Positions 1-7,387 of a DNA stretch of 14,578 nt are shown piece after piece (positions within the stretch are counted from its first letter, which is position 1; every line of letters starts with the position of its first letter). The translations under genes and the position numbers were made by a program. Where the stretch lies: contig CALZHQ010000103.1 in assembly GCA_945787295.1 (NCBI GenBank), positions 1 to 14,578 on the forward strand, in the 5' to 3' direction. The stretch is from an uncultured Desulfuromonadales bacterium. Its GTDB lineage: Bacteria > Desulfobacterota > Desulfuromonadia > Desulfuromonadales > Geopsychrobacteraceae. The notes beneath the pieces are model-generated. The model was not told where the DNA came from and searched no databases. It saw only the letters and a program-made list of their open reading frames with translations.

Positions 1-1
1 C

Positions 2-3000
2 ACCAACTGGGGCAACCCGCAGTCGGAACTCTTCCTTGAGAGCCTGCGTTACTTTGCCGGGAAAACACCCACCAGTGCTTTCACATTCAGCGGCGACGAC
101 AAAATTACTGATCTCGAAACCGCTTCCTGGGTTGACCCGCTGACCAGCGATACCTACTGCACGCCGATGAATATCGTCAACTTCAACGCCAGCGTGGCCT
201 CTTTCGACAACGATCAGCTCGGCGGCGTATCCGACTTGAATACCAGTAAGTCGGCGGCGGAGTTGACCGATATCGTCGGGGCCGGCGAAGGGATCCACGG
301 CAACAGCTGGTTTGTCGGCGAAAACGGTGTTGTGGGTTCAGGCGCTGCAGACTATCAGATCTGTACCTCGAAGGCCGTCAGTTCGCTTGGAGATGTCGAG
401 GGAACCTGCCCGGAGGCGCCAAAGTCGGACGGCTCGTTTCAGATCGCCGGGCTTGCTCATTATGCCTACACCAACGATATCCGCTCCGACCTGACCGGGG
501 ATCAACAGGTCAAGACCTTTGGCGTTGCCCTGGCCGGAGACGTGCCGAAGATCGTTGTTCCGCTGTCAGGCGGCGGGCAGGTGACGATTCTCCCGGCTTG
601 CCGTGATCACCGTATGACGCCTGCCGGCAGCTGCGCCATCGTCAACTTCAAGGTCATTGAACAGGATATTTCCGGTGGAACCGGGTCGTTCTTTATCCAG
701 TGGGAGGCCTCGGCCAGCGGCGGTGACTATGATCAGGATATGATCGGCACCCTGGATTATGTCGTGAATAAGGCAACCGACGAAATTGAAGTGACCACGC
801 GGGTCATCGGCAAATCGGCCAGCATGAAGAGTCCGTTTGGCTACACCATCAGCGGGACCGATCGGGATGGCTTCCACGCGCATTCGGGAGTCACCAATTA
901 TAACTACACCGATCCGTATGGCGATCCGGATATTCCCGGCTGCACAAATTGCAATGTCGGTGATCCGGCGACGACCGCGAAGTATCCGATCAACGGCAAG
1001 ACCGCGGGCGTTCTCGAGTCACCGCTCTATTATGCCGCGAAGTGGGGCGGTTACAACAAGAATGTCGCGAGCGGAACCTTCCCGACCGACACGGGAAGCT
1101 GGGACGCGGACAGCGATGGCACTCCGGACAATTATTACTATGCGACCGATCCGAAGGAGTTGAATCAGAGCCTGGGCAAGGTCCTCAGTGAGATTGCCAA
1201 CGAGGCGGGTTCCCTGTCGGCGGTTTCGGTCAGTTCATCGACCATTCAGCCCGGTTCTCTGGTCTACCAGGCCGGCTACAACAGCACTGACTGGTCGGGC
1301 AGCTTCAAGGCCTACGACCTGAGCCGGAACGCAACAACCAAGAAAATCGAGATTACTGAGGCCTGGGATGCCGAGGCAAAGCTGCCGACGAACCCCGCTA
1401 TCCGCAAGATCTTTACCCTGCGCACCGACCTGACGACACCGGCGGGGGTCGAATTTAAATGGACATCTCTCGGCAGCGCGATTCAGGGGCAGCTGAACAC
1501 CGGCATCGCCGGTGCCGACGGGCTGGGGCAGGATCGGGTCGATTATTTCCGCGGCGATCAATCGGTCGAGCTCAAAAACACCACCACCGCCAACCCGACC
1601 TATCTGCGTAACCGAAGCCTTGTTTTCGGGGATATCATCAACTCGGATATCCTCTATGTCGGCAAGCCCGATTTCGGCTACTCGGTGCTGCCGGCTGCAG
1701 AGGGCACCGACTACAGCAGTTTCAGAGCCGGCACTGATTACACCGCCAGGAAAACGGCGGTCTTTGTCGGCGGCAATGACGGCATGCTGCACGGGATGAA
1801 TGCCGAAACCGGCGAAGAGCTCTTCTCTTACATCCCGAACGCGATGATCCCCGAACTGTCCGATCTGACCGCGACGAATTATGGGACGTCGCAGAATGGC
1901 CACAAATACCTGGTCGACGGGTCGCCGACTTTCGGCGATGCCTATTACAGCGGCGCCTGGCATACTGTCCTGCTCGGCACTCTCAGTGCCGGCGGCAAAG
2001 CCCTGTTCGCCCTTGATATCACCCGGCCTGAGACGTTCAGCGCCAGTGACGTGATGTGGGAAATTACCCCGGCAACCAGCTCTACTGCGACCGGACTGCG
2101 CACGATCACCCCATCAGCATCAACCCCGGTGACCAGCCTCGACTTCTCCGATCTCGGTTACACCTTTCCCGAGCCCCGCATCGGCCGACTGCACAACGGG
2201 AAGTGGGTTGTGTTTATCAGTAATGGTTACCACAGCGCCAGCGGCAAGGCAGTACTGTACCTGGCTGATGTCGAAACCGGAAAACCGCTTTATAAATTTG
2301 ACGTTCAGGTAGGGGATACAAGCTCCCCCAATGGGTTGAGCTCGCCGACCCTGGTCGACAAGGATGGCGACCGGATTGTTGATTACGTTTATGCCGGTGA
2401 CCTGCAAGGCAACCTGTGGAAGTTCGACCTGACCGACAGCAGCGACACTGGCTGGGAGATCGCAAACACTGGCGTGCCGTTGTTCAAAGCGGTCGGCCCT
2501 GACGGCTATGCCCAGCCGATCACCGTGGCTCCAACTGTTGGCAAGGTCAAAGGGCGGCTGATGCTCTGGTTCGGGACCGGCAAATATTTCGATAAGGACG
2601 ACGGATTGATCGATCCGGTGCAGGCAAACATCCGGGTGCAGAGTTTTTATGGTGTCGTCGATCCACAGAGTGCATTCAGTGCCACGCTGAACCGGACCGA
2701 TCTTCAGTCGCAGCAGATCATCTACGAGGGGCTGGTCAAGGATTCGGGCGGCAATGTTTTATTCGATGGTGAAGAGATCCGGGTGCTTACCGATAATCAG
2801 GTGAATTATCCGTCCGAGAGTGGCTGGCACCTCGACCTGATCTCGCCGAACACTCCGAACCGGCGCGGCGAGCGTGTAATTTCCCGCGCAACGCCGTATA
2901 AAAATGTGATTATCTTCTCAACCCTGATCCCGGGTGATCATCCCTGCGCCCCCTCGATCACCAGTTGGGTGCTGGCGCTGGATGCCCTGAATGGCGGGCG

Positions 3001-3259
3001 TTTTACCCAGGCGATCTTTGATTTGAACAATGACGGCAAGGTCGACGACAATGACAAGGTCACCATCCCCGGCACAGGAAGTACAACGCTCACTGTATCG
3101 ACTTCAGGGTTTTTAACCACCGGGACCGGTCAGGAGGTGACCACCCTCGGCGGGACAGGGACAGATACGATTTTGCCGACCGGCAACCCGGACGATGCCG
3201 AAGATATTGACACCGGGGATGAGGATGTTGGTCGCCAGTCCTGGCGACAGATCAAATAA
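2..3259 (+). CDS. pilY1: PilY1-type type IV pilus tip/biogenesis protein, C-terminal part (5' truncated)
   Basis: The reading frame is open to the left window edge (first full codon at base 2), so the signal peptide and the N-terminal von Willebrand A-type region expected for this family lie outside; about 1085 residues remain. The first residues, TNWGNPQSELFLESLRYFAG, are typical of the region just after that domain. Further on come RVDYFRGD, a GDIINSDILYVG segment, and AVFVGGNDGMLHGMNAETG, the hallmark repeats of the PilY1 C-terminal beta-propeller. An Asp-rich loop D786-x-D788-x-D790-x3-D794, followed by YVYAGDLQGNLWKFDL, corresponds to the calcium site described in Pseudomonas PilY1. A second, EF-hand/dockerin-like loop is D1007-x-N-x-D-G-x-V-D1015. 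The end, GRQSWRQIK, is the usual family tail. PilY1 proteins are exported, sit at the pilus tip or outer face, and promote assembly by opposing PilT retraction. The gene probably closes a minor-pilin operon upstream (inference); a strong terminator follows. Family assignment is secure. Confidence 0.93.
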   Translation, partial: TNWGNPQSELFLESLRYFAGKTPTSAFTFSGDDKITDLETASWVDPLTSDTYCTPMNIVNFNASVASFDNDQLGGVSDLNTSKSAAELTDIVGAGEGIHGNSWFVGENGVVGSGAADYQICTSKAVSSLGDVEGTCPEAPKSDGSFQIAGLAHYAYTNDIRSDLTGDQQVKTFGVALAGDVPKIVVPLSGGGQVTILPACRDHRMTPAGSCAIVNFKVIEQDISGGTGSFFIQWEASASGGDYDQDMIGTLDYVVNKATDEIEVTTRVIGKSASMKSPFGYTISGTDRDGFHAHSGVTNYNYTDPYGDPDIPGCTNCNVGDPATTAKYPINGKTAGVLESPLYYAAKWGGYNKNVASGTFPTDTGSWDADSDGTPDNYYYATDPKELNQSLGKVLSEIANEAGSLSAVSVSSSTIQPGSLVYQAGYNSTDWSGSFKAYDLSRNATTKKIEITEAWDAEAKLPTNPAIRKIFTLRTDLTTPAGVEFKWTSLGSAIQGQLNTGIAGADGLGQDRVDYFRGDQSVELKNTTTANPTYLRNRSLVFGDIINSDILYVGKPDFGYSVLPAAEGTDYSSFRAGTDYTARKTAVFVGGNDGMLHGMNAETGEELFSYIPNAMIPELSDLTATNYGTSQNGHKYLVDGSPTFGDAYYSGAWHTVLLGTLSAGGKALFALDITRPETFSASDVMWEITPATSSTATGLRTITPSASTPVTSLDFSDLGYTFPEPRIGRLHNGKWVVFISNGYHSASGKAVLYLADVETGKPLYKFDVQVGDTSSPNGLSSPTLVDKDGDRIVDYVYAGDLQGNLWKFDLTDSSDTGWEIANTGVPLFKAVGPDGYAQPITVAPTVGKVKGRLMLWFGTGKYFDKDDGLIDPVQANIRVQSFYGVVDPQSAFSATLNRTDLQSQQIIYEGLVKDSGGNVLFDGEEIRVLTDNQVNYPSESGWHLDLISPNTPNRRGERVISRATPYKNVIIFSTLIPGDHPCAPSITSWVLALDALNGGRFTQAIFDLNNDGKVDDNDKVTIPGTGSTTLTVSTSGFLTTGTGQEVTTLGGTGTDTILPTGNPDDAEDIDTGDEDVGRQSWRQIK

Positions 3260-3280
3260 GACTGGCAGTGACCTGCCGGT
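3231..3280 (+). repeat. Two short hairpins at and just after the pilY1 stop codon
   Basis: Two compact inverted repeats precede the main terminator. GTCGCCAG at 3231-3238 pairs perfectly with CTGGCGAC at 3241-3248 across a 2-base gap, inside the last pilY1 codons. CTGGCAG at 3262-3268 pairs with CTGCCGG at 3273-3279 (one G-U pair) around the tetraloop TGAC, just after the stop codon. Neither has its own T-run. They may help protect or fold the pilY1 mRNA 3' end, or be chance structure; the first is also constrained by coding. Confidence 0.45.
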
Positions 3281-3292
3281 TCCAGCTAAGCT

Positions 3293-3327
3293 AAAGAAAG
3301 CCTGTCGTTGTTCGGCAGGCTTTCTTT
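3293..3327 (+). terminator. Rho-independent terminator of the pilY1 transcript
   Basis: AAAGAAAGCCTGTCG (3293-3307) pairs with CGGCAGGCTTTCTTT (3313-3327) to form a 15-bp stem with one G-U pair and a 5-base loop TTGTT. The right arm ends in TTTCTTT followed by ATT, giving a T-rich tract. Because the left arm begins AAAGAAA, it could also terminate transcription on the opposite strand. It ends only 15 bases before the rnr start codon, so the rnr promoter must lie upstream of or within it, or rnr depends on read-through. Confidence 0.88.
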
Positions 3328-3342
3328 ATTGAGGATAATCGA

Positions 3343-5445
3343 ATGCATCCATTGGATCAAAAACTCATCGACCTGCTCAGCCAATACGACAAGCGGCCCT
3401 TGAATCGGCGGGAGCTGGCCGAGCGTATGAAACTGCGCGGCGCAGAACGCAAACAGCTGACCGGCCGTCTGCAGCAGCTGGTTCGAACCGGACAGGTCGA
3501 AGAGTTGCGCCGGGGAGGATATCGGCTGGCTCCGGCGCAACAAAACTGCGAAGGGGTTTTCACCCAGGCGGAAGCCGGCTACGGGTTTCTGCGTCGCGAC
3601 GAGGAGCAGCTGGAGGACCTGTTTATTCCGGCGCGCTTCGTCAACGCGGCGATGGATGGTGACCGGGTGCTGGTACGTTGCCGAACCTCCAGCCGGGACG
3701 GACGCCCCTACGGCGAAGTGCTGCGGATTGTCGAACGGGCGCACCGGACCATCATCGGTCACCTGCGCCAAAACAGACAAGGTGCGGTCGTGCTGCCGCT
3801 CGATCCGAAGCTGGGCGGGCCGATCTTTGTCCGTGGCGGTGAGCCGGCAGAGAACGGGCAGGTCGTCGAGGTGCAGATGGAGCGTTACGCGGCCGCCGGA
3901 GTGGCCGCCAGCGGTCGGGTCAGCGAGGTGCTTGGCGCGGCCGACGATCCGCAGGTCGATATCGATACGGTGATCCGCCAGCGGGGGCTGCCGTTCCGGT
4001 ATTCCGCGGACGCATTGCGCGAAGCGGAGAAAATGGCGCAGCCGGTCTCTGCGGAAGAGATTGCCCGGCGCACCGACCTGCGAGAGCTGCCACTGGTGAC
4101 CATCGACGGCGAAACCGCCAAAGATTTCGACGACGCGGTGGCCCTGAAGAAAGAGGCCGAAGGCCGCTACCGGCTCTGGGTCTGCATTGCCGACGTCTCC
4201 CACTACGTCAAGGAAGGCAGCCTGCTCGATCGTGAAGCGCTGGAACGGGGCACCAGCGTTTATTTCCCCGGTTACTGCCTGCCGATGCTGCCGGAAGTTC
4301 TGAGCAACGGCATCTGCTCGCTGAACCCGGAGGAAGAGCGGCTGGTGATGACCGCTGAGCTGCTTTTCAATGGCCAGGGGGAACAGCTGGACGCTAGTTT
4401 CTATCCGGCGGTGATGCGCAGCCGGGCCCGCCTGACCTATACTCAGGTCGCCGCCTGCCTGAATGCGCCAGACCAGGCAGGGCTCCCGGCAGACTTGACG
4501 GCTCAGCTGGTGCAGATGGGGGCGCTGGCTCAGGCGCTGAGCGGCATGCGCCGGGAGCGCGGCAGCCTCGAGCTGGAAATCCCCGAGGTGGAGGTGCTGC
4601 TCGATGAGGCCGGCCGACCGGTCGATCTTGTCAAGGCCGAACGGAATCAGGCTCATCGGCTGATCGAGGAGTTCATGCTGGCGGCCAACGAAGCGGTGGC
4701 CAGCTTTCTCGAAGGGCGCAACTGGGCCTTTCTCTACCGGATCCATGAACCGCCGACAGTCGACAAGCTGCAGGAGTTTCAGCAGCTGGCGGCCGAGTGC
4801 GGTCTGGGGCTGGTGCTCGGTCGGGAGTTGCAGAAAAACCTGCAGAATCTGCTCGATGAGATCGCCGAGCGCCCAGAAGCGCGGCTGCTCAATCAACAGT
4901 TGTTGCGCAGTCTGCAGCAGGCCCGTTACTCGCCGGAGAACAAAAAGCACTTCGGCCTGGCCGCCGACTGCTACTGCCACTTCACCTCGCCGATCCGCCG
5001 TTACCCCGATCTGACCATTCATCGGGTTCTGAAAAAAGCGTTGCACGACAAGCTGAAGAAGCCGGCAAGTATCGATGAAAAACTGCTGGCTCTGGGCAAG
5101 GAGTGTTCTGATAAAGAGCGCCGGGCGATGGCCGCGGAGCGCGAGCTGGTCGAGCTGCGCCGCTGTCAGGTGATGGAAAAAAGGCTCGGTGAACAATTCA
5201 CCGGTACGATTTCCTCCGTGGCCGAATTCGGTTTCTTTGTCGAGCTGGACGATTACTTTGTCGAGGGGCTGGTTCACGTCCGCAGCCTGCAGAAGGATTA
5301 CTATCACTTTGATTCGCGCACCCATCGGTTGATCGGTGAACGGCGGCGGCAGGTTTTTCATGCCGGCATGCGCGTGCAGATCAGGGTCGAGGCGGTGGAG
5401 CTGGGACGACGGCGGCTCGATTTTACACTTGTCGAAGCGGGATAA
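3343..5445 (+). CDS. rnr: Ribonuclease R (RNB-family 3'-5' exoribonuclease)
   Basis: RNase R is a processive hydrolytic 3'-5' exoribonuclease that degrades structured RNA, including rRNA and mRNA fragments. The 700-residue product shows an N-terminal winged-helix-like segment (about 1-60), cold-shock-type RNA-binding domains (about 65-220; EGVFTQAEAGYGFLRRD is visible), the RNB catalytic domain (about 230-560) and a C-terminal S1 domain (about 616-698; GTISSVAEFGFFVEL). Catalytic acidic residues occur in IDGETAKDFDDA as D255, D261, D263 and D264, matching the four metal-binding aspartates of the family. TSPIRRYPDL (from T548) supplies the conserved arginines. The start is supported by GAGG at 3331-3334, 8 bases upstream. 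The protein ends right after S1 and lacks the long basic tail of the 813-residue E. coli enzyme. It lies between pilus genes, but nothing in the sequence ties it to pili. Confidence 0.96.
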   Translation: MHPLDQKLIDLLSQYDKRPLNRRELAERMKLRGAERKQLTGRLQQLVRTGQVEELRRGGYRLAPAQQNCEGVFTQAEAGYGFLRRDEEQLEDLFIPARFVNAAMDGDRVLVRCRTSSRDGRPYGEVLRIVERAHRTIIGHLRQNRQGAVVLPLDPKLGGPIFVRGGEPAENGQVVEVQMERYAAAGVAASGRVSEVLGAADDPQVDIDTVIRQRGLPFRYSADALREAEKMAQPVSAEEIARRTDLRELPLVTIDGETAKDFDDAVALKKEAEGRYRLWVCIADVSHYVKEGSLLDREALERGTSVYFPGYCLPMLPEVLSNGICSLNPEEERLVMTAELLFNGQGEQLDASFYPAVMRSRARLTYTQVAACLNAPDQAGLPADLTAQLVQMGALAQALSGMRRERGSLELEIPEVEVLLDEAGRPVDLVKAERNQAHRLIEEFMLAANEAVASFLEGRNWAFLYRIHEPPTVDKLQEFQQLAAECGLGLVLGRELQKNLQNLLDEIAERPEARLLNQQLLRSLQQARYSPENKKHFGLAADCYCHFTSPIRRYPDLTIHRVLKKALHDKLKKPASIDEKLLALGKECSDKERRAMAAERELVELRRCQVMEKRLGEQFTGTISSVAEFGFFVELDDYFVEGLVHVRSLQKDYYHFDSRTHRLIGERRRQVFHAGMRVQIRVEAVELGRRRLDFTLVEAG

Positions 5446-5458
5446 TAATCGTTAATAT
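5429..5458 (+). promoter_or_regulatory. Weak candidate sigma-70 promoter for ribF
   Basis: TTGTCG (5429-5434, overlapping the end of rnr) and TAATAT (5453-5458) are separated by 18 bases, in an A+T-rich stretch at 5440-5480 that stands out from the surrounding G+C-rich coding DNA. Each hexamer matches four of six consensus positions. No terminator is visible in the 59-base rnr-ribF gap, so read-through from rnr is equally possible. Confidence 0.28.
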
Positions 5459-5504
5459 TCACTTTCTATTCAGCTTTTCGCCAAGGGTCAGGATTTAACC
5501 CACG

Positions 5505-6467
5505 ATGGACATCTGCAAATCACTTGACCAGCTTGCTCAACCTTTTGGGCCCTGTGCCGTAACGCTCGGAAACTTCGATGGCGTCCACCTGGGACATCGG
5601 GAGCTTTTTCGGCATCTGGTCAAAACCGCCCGGCAGCTGAACTGCTGCTCGGTGGTCTATACCTTCGATCCCCATCCGTTGAAGCTGCTGGCACCCGAGC
5701 ATGCGCCGCAGTTGCTGAACACGCCGGAGGAAAAACAGCGCCTGATCGCCGCTTCGCATGTCGACCTGCTGATTGAAGCTCCCTTCACCAGAGAGTTTGC
5801 AAAGATCTCTCCCGAGCAGTTTGTCGAAGAGATTCTGGTCGCTCGGCTGCAGGTGAAGTCGCTGGTGGTTGGTTACGACTATGCCTTCGGTCGGGGCCGG
5901 CGGGGCAATGCCGAGTTTTTGCAGCAGTCCGGCCGCCAGCTGGGGTTTGCGGTCGAGGTTTTGCAGCCGGTCGGTGCCGACGGTATCCCCTACAGCTCGA
6001 CGCGGATCCGTCAGATGATTGCCGTTGGCCAGGTTGCCGAAGTGGTCGCCCTGCTCGGCCGCCATTATAACCTGGAAGGACAGGTGGTGCCGGGAGAGCA
6101 GCGGGGCAGGGGTCTCGGGTTCCCGACCGCGAACCTGCAGACGACCAAAGAGCTGCTGCCGGCTCCTGGCGTCTATGCGGTCAAGGTCCGCTACCGCCAG
6201 CAGGAATATAATGGCGTGGTCAATCTCGGCCAGCGGCCGACTTTTGGTGGCGGCGAACCGACCATCGAGGTGCATCTGCTCGATTTCACCGGCCGGATTT
6301 ACGATGAATCGTTACGGATCTATTTCGTCGAGCGGCTCAGGGGCGAGCGGAAGTTCTCCGGCCCCGATGAATTGGCTGAGGCGATCGCCCGCGATGTGCT
6401 GCGCGCCAGACAGATTCTGGAGCGGGTGCAGATCATACAGTACCGCGAATATCTGTCCCTCAAATAA
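5505..6467 (+). CDS. ribF: Bifunctional riboflavin kinase / FAD synthetase
   Basis: RibF phosphorylates riboflavin to FMN and adenylylates FMN to FAD in the cytoplasm. The 320-residue length is normal for the bifunctional enzyme. The N-terminal nucleotidyltransferase (FAD synthetase) domain shows GNFDGVHLGHR with H28 and H31 of the HxGH motif, TFDPHP, GYDYAFGRGRRGN, and SSTRIRQMI (164-172). The C-terminal riboflavin kinase domain shows GLGFPTANL with the PTAN motif at 207-210, GVVNLGQRPTF, and IEVHLLDF with the likely catalytic E255. The start at 5505 has a modest ribosome site, CAGGA at 5489-5493, 11 bases upstream. The gene lies 59 bases after rnr and 26 bases before aroE with no terminator visible, so ribF and aroE are probably cotranscribed. 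Confidence 0.96.
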   Translation: MDICKSLDQLAQPFGPCAVTLGNFDGVHLGHRELFRHLVKTARQLNCCSVVYTFDPHPLKLLAPEHAPQLLNTPEEKQRLIAASHVDLLIEAPFTREFAKISPEQFVEEILVARLQVKSLVVGYDYAFGRGRRGNAEFLQQSGRQLGFAVEVLQPVGADGIPYSSTRIRQMIAVGQVAEVVALLGRHYNLEGQVVPGEQRGRGLGFPTANLQTTKELLPAPGVYAVKVRYRQQEYNGVVNLGQRPTFGGGEPTIEVHLLDFTGRIYDESLRIYFVERLRGERKFSGPDELAEAIARDVLRARQILERVQIIQYREYLSLK

Positions 6468-6493
6468 GACCGGAATGGGACGAAGGGTAATCT

Positions 6494-7360
6494 ATGCAGT
6501 TGACAGGAAAAAGTCTGGTATTCGGTATTCTGGGAGATCCGGTTGCTCATTCCCTTTCCCCGCTGATGCAGAACCTGGCATTGGAAGAGATGGGGATCGA
6601 TGGCGTTTACGTGCCGTTTCATGTCAGTCCACAAGATTTGCCAACCGCGGTCGCGGGCTTGCGCGCCTTGCAGGTTGCCGGCGTCAACCTCACCGTACCG
6701 CATAAAGAGGCGGTTCTGCCGCTGCTCGATGAGATTGATCCCAGCGCCCGCCTGATCGGTGCGGTCAATACGATTGTCAATCGGCGTGGGAAACTGGTCG
6801 GTTACAATACTGACGGGATCGGATTTTTACGCTCGGCGCAGGAAGAACTTGGTTTTCAGGCCGCAGCCAGCAGGGTGGTGCTGCTTGGGGCCGGCGGCGC
6901 CTGTCGAGCGGCCGTTGTCGCTTTGGCCGAGGCTCATGCCGCAGAGATCCTGATCGCCAACCGGAGCCGGGAACGTGCAGTAAAGCTCGTTGCAGAACTT
7001 GATGAGCAGTTTCCGGAAACAGCACTTGCGGCCAGCGGGTTCAACGAAAAAATGTTCGCAGATTCACTCGAATCGGCCGATCTGGTTGTCAATACCACCT
7101 CGATTGGTTTAAAAGGGGAATCAATGGAATTTTTTCCATTGGAAAAAATTAAGCAAAATGCGCTATTATATGATATGGTATATTCCAGATTTGGCACCCC
7201 GTTGCTGCAAAGTGCCAAAAAACAGGGGTTTAACGCAGTTGACGGGCTGGGGATGCTGGCCGCACAGGGTGAGGAAGCCTTCTTCCTCTGGACTGGGAAA
7301 CGCCCTGGTTCCGGATTGATGCGAAACTGCCTGATGACATTTCGTGCAAATGAAAATTGA
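6494..7360 (+). CDS. aroE: Shikimate dehydrogenase (NADP-dependent)
   Basis: AroE reduces 3-dehydroshikimate to shikimate with NADPH in the chorismate pathway for aromatic amino acids. The 288-residue protein carries the substrate motif GDPVAHSLSP (S20, S22), NLTVPHK with the catalytic lysine K71, AVNT (N92), NTDG with D107, and the nucleotide-binding loop GAGGACRA beginning at G132, followed by ANRSRERA as the adenine-ribose-phosphate motif. NTTSIGL, YDMVYSRFGTPLL and DGLGMLAAQGEEAF complete the family pattern. Where many homologues have MHN after SLSP, this one has MQN. The ribosome site AAGGG at 6483-6487 is 6 bases from the ATG. The segment 7085-7190 is unusually A+T-rich and contains inverted repeats. 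pilB begins 27 bases after the stop with no terminator between. Confidence 0.96.
   Translation: MQLTGKSLVFGILGDPVAHSLSPLMQNLALEEMGIDGVYVPFHVSPQDLPTAVAGLRALQVAGVNLTVPHKEAVLPLLDEIDPSARLIGAVNTIVNRRGKLVGYNTDGIGFLRSAQEELGFQAAASRVVLLGAGGACRAAVVALAEAHAAEILIANRSRERAVKLVAELDEQFPETALAASGFNEKMFADSLESADLVVNTTSIGLKGESMEFFPLEKIKQNALLYDMVYSRFGTPLLQSAKKQGFNAVDGLGMLAAQGEEAFFLWTGKRPGSGLMRNCLMTFRANEN
7128..7150 (+). repeat. A+T-rich perfect inverted repeat inside aroE
   Basis: AATTTTTTCC (7128-7137) and GGAAAAAATT (7141-7150) are perfect inverted copies around a 3-base centre ATT. An overlapping alternative hairpin pairs ATGGAA (7124-7129) with TTCCAT (7134-7139), so the two folds exclude each other. The surrounding DNA (about 7085-7190) is A+T-rich with TATTAT and TATGAT boxes at 7164-7174. 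It is coding sequence, so any role as promoter, operator or pause site about 240 bases upstream of pilB is inference. Confidence 0.5.
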
Positions 7361-7387
7361 TCGGCACCGTGAAGGGACAATCGTTCG

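Noticed and set aside
1235..1963. 242-codon minus-strand frame inside pilY1
   Set aside because: No family-like motif or convincing ribosome site; it mirrors the codon bias of pilY1.
3286..5361. 691-codon open frame on the minus strand across nearly all of rnr
   Set aside because: The product has low-complexity Gln/Leu/Arg/His-rich character with no recognisable domain. The + strand RNase R has every catalytic motif, and G+C-rich third positions commonly leave the antisense frame free of stops.
5485..5501. Small hairpin GGGT/ACCC enclosing the ribF ribosome site
   Set aside because: Only 4 bp with a 9-base loop, so too weak to call a regulatory element; the gap is also too short for an FMN riboswitch.
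7192..7206. Near match to a sigma-54 promoter (TGGCAC...TTGCT) upstream of pilB
   Set aside because: The GG and GC elements are 9 bases apart rather than 10, which sigma-54 tolerates poorly, and the bases encode the conserved AroE GTPLL segment.
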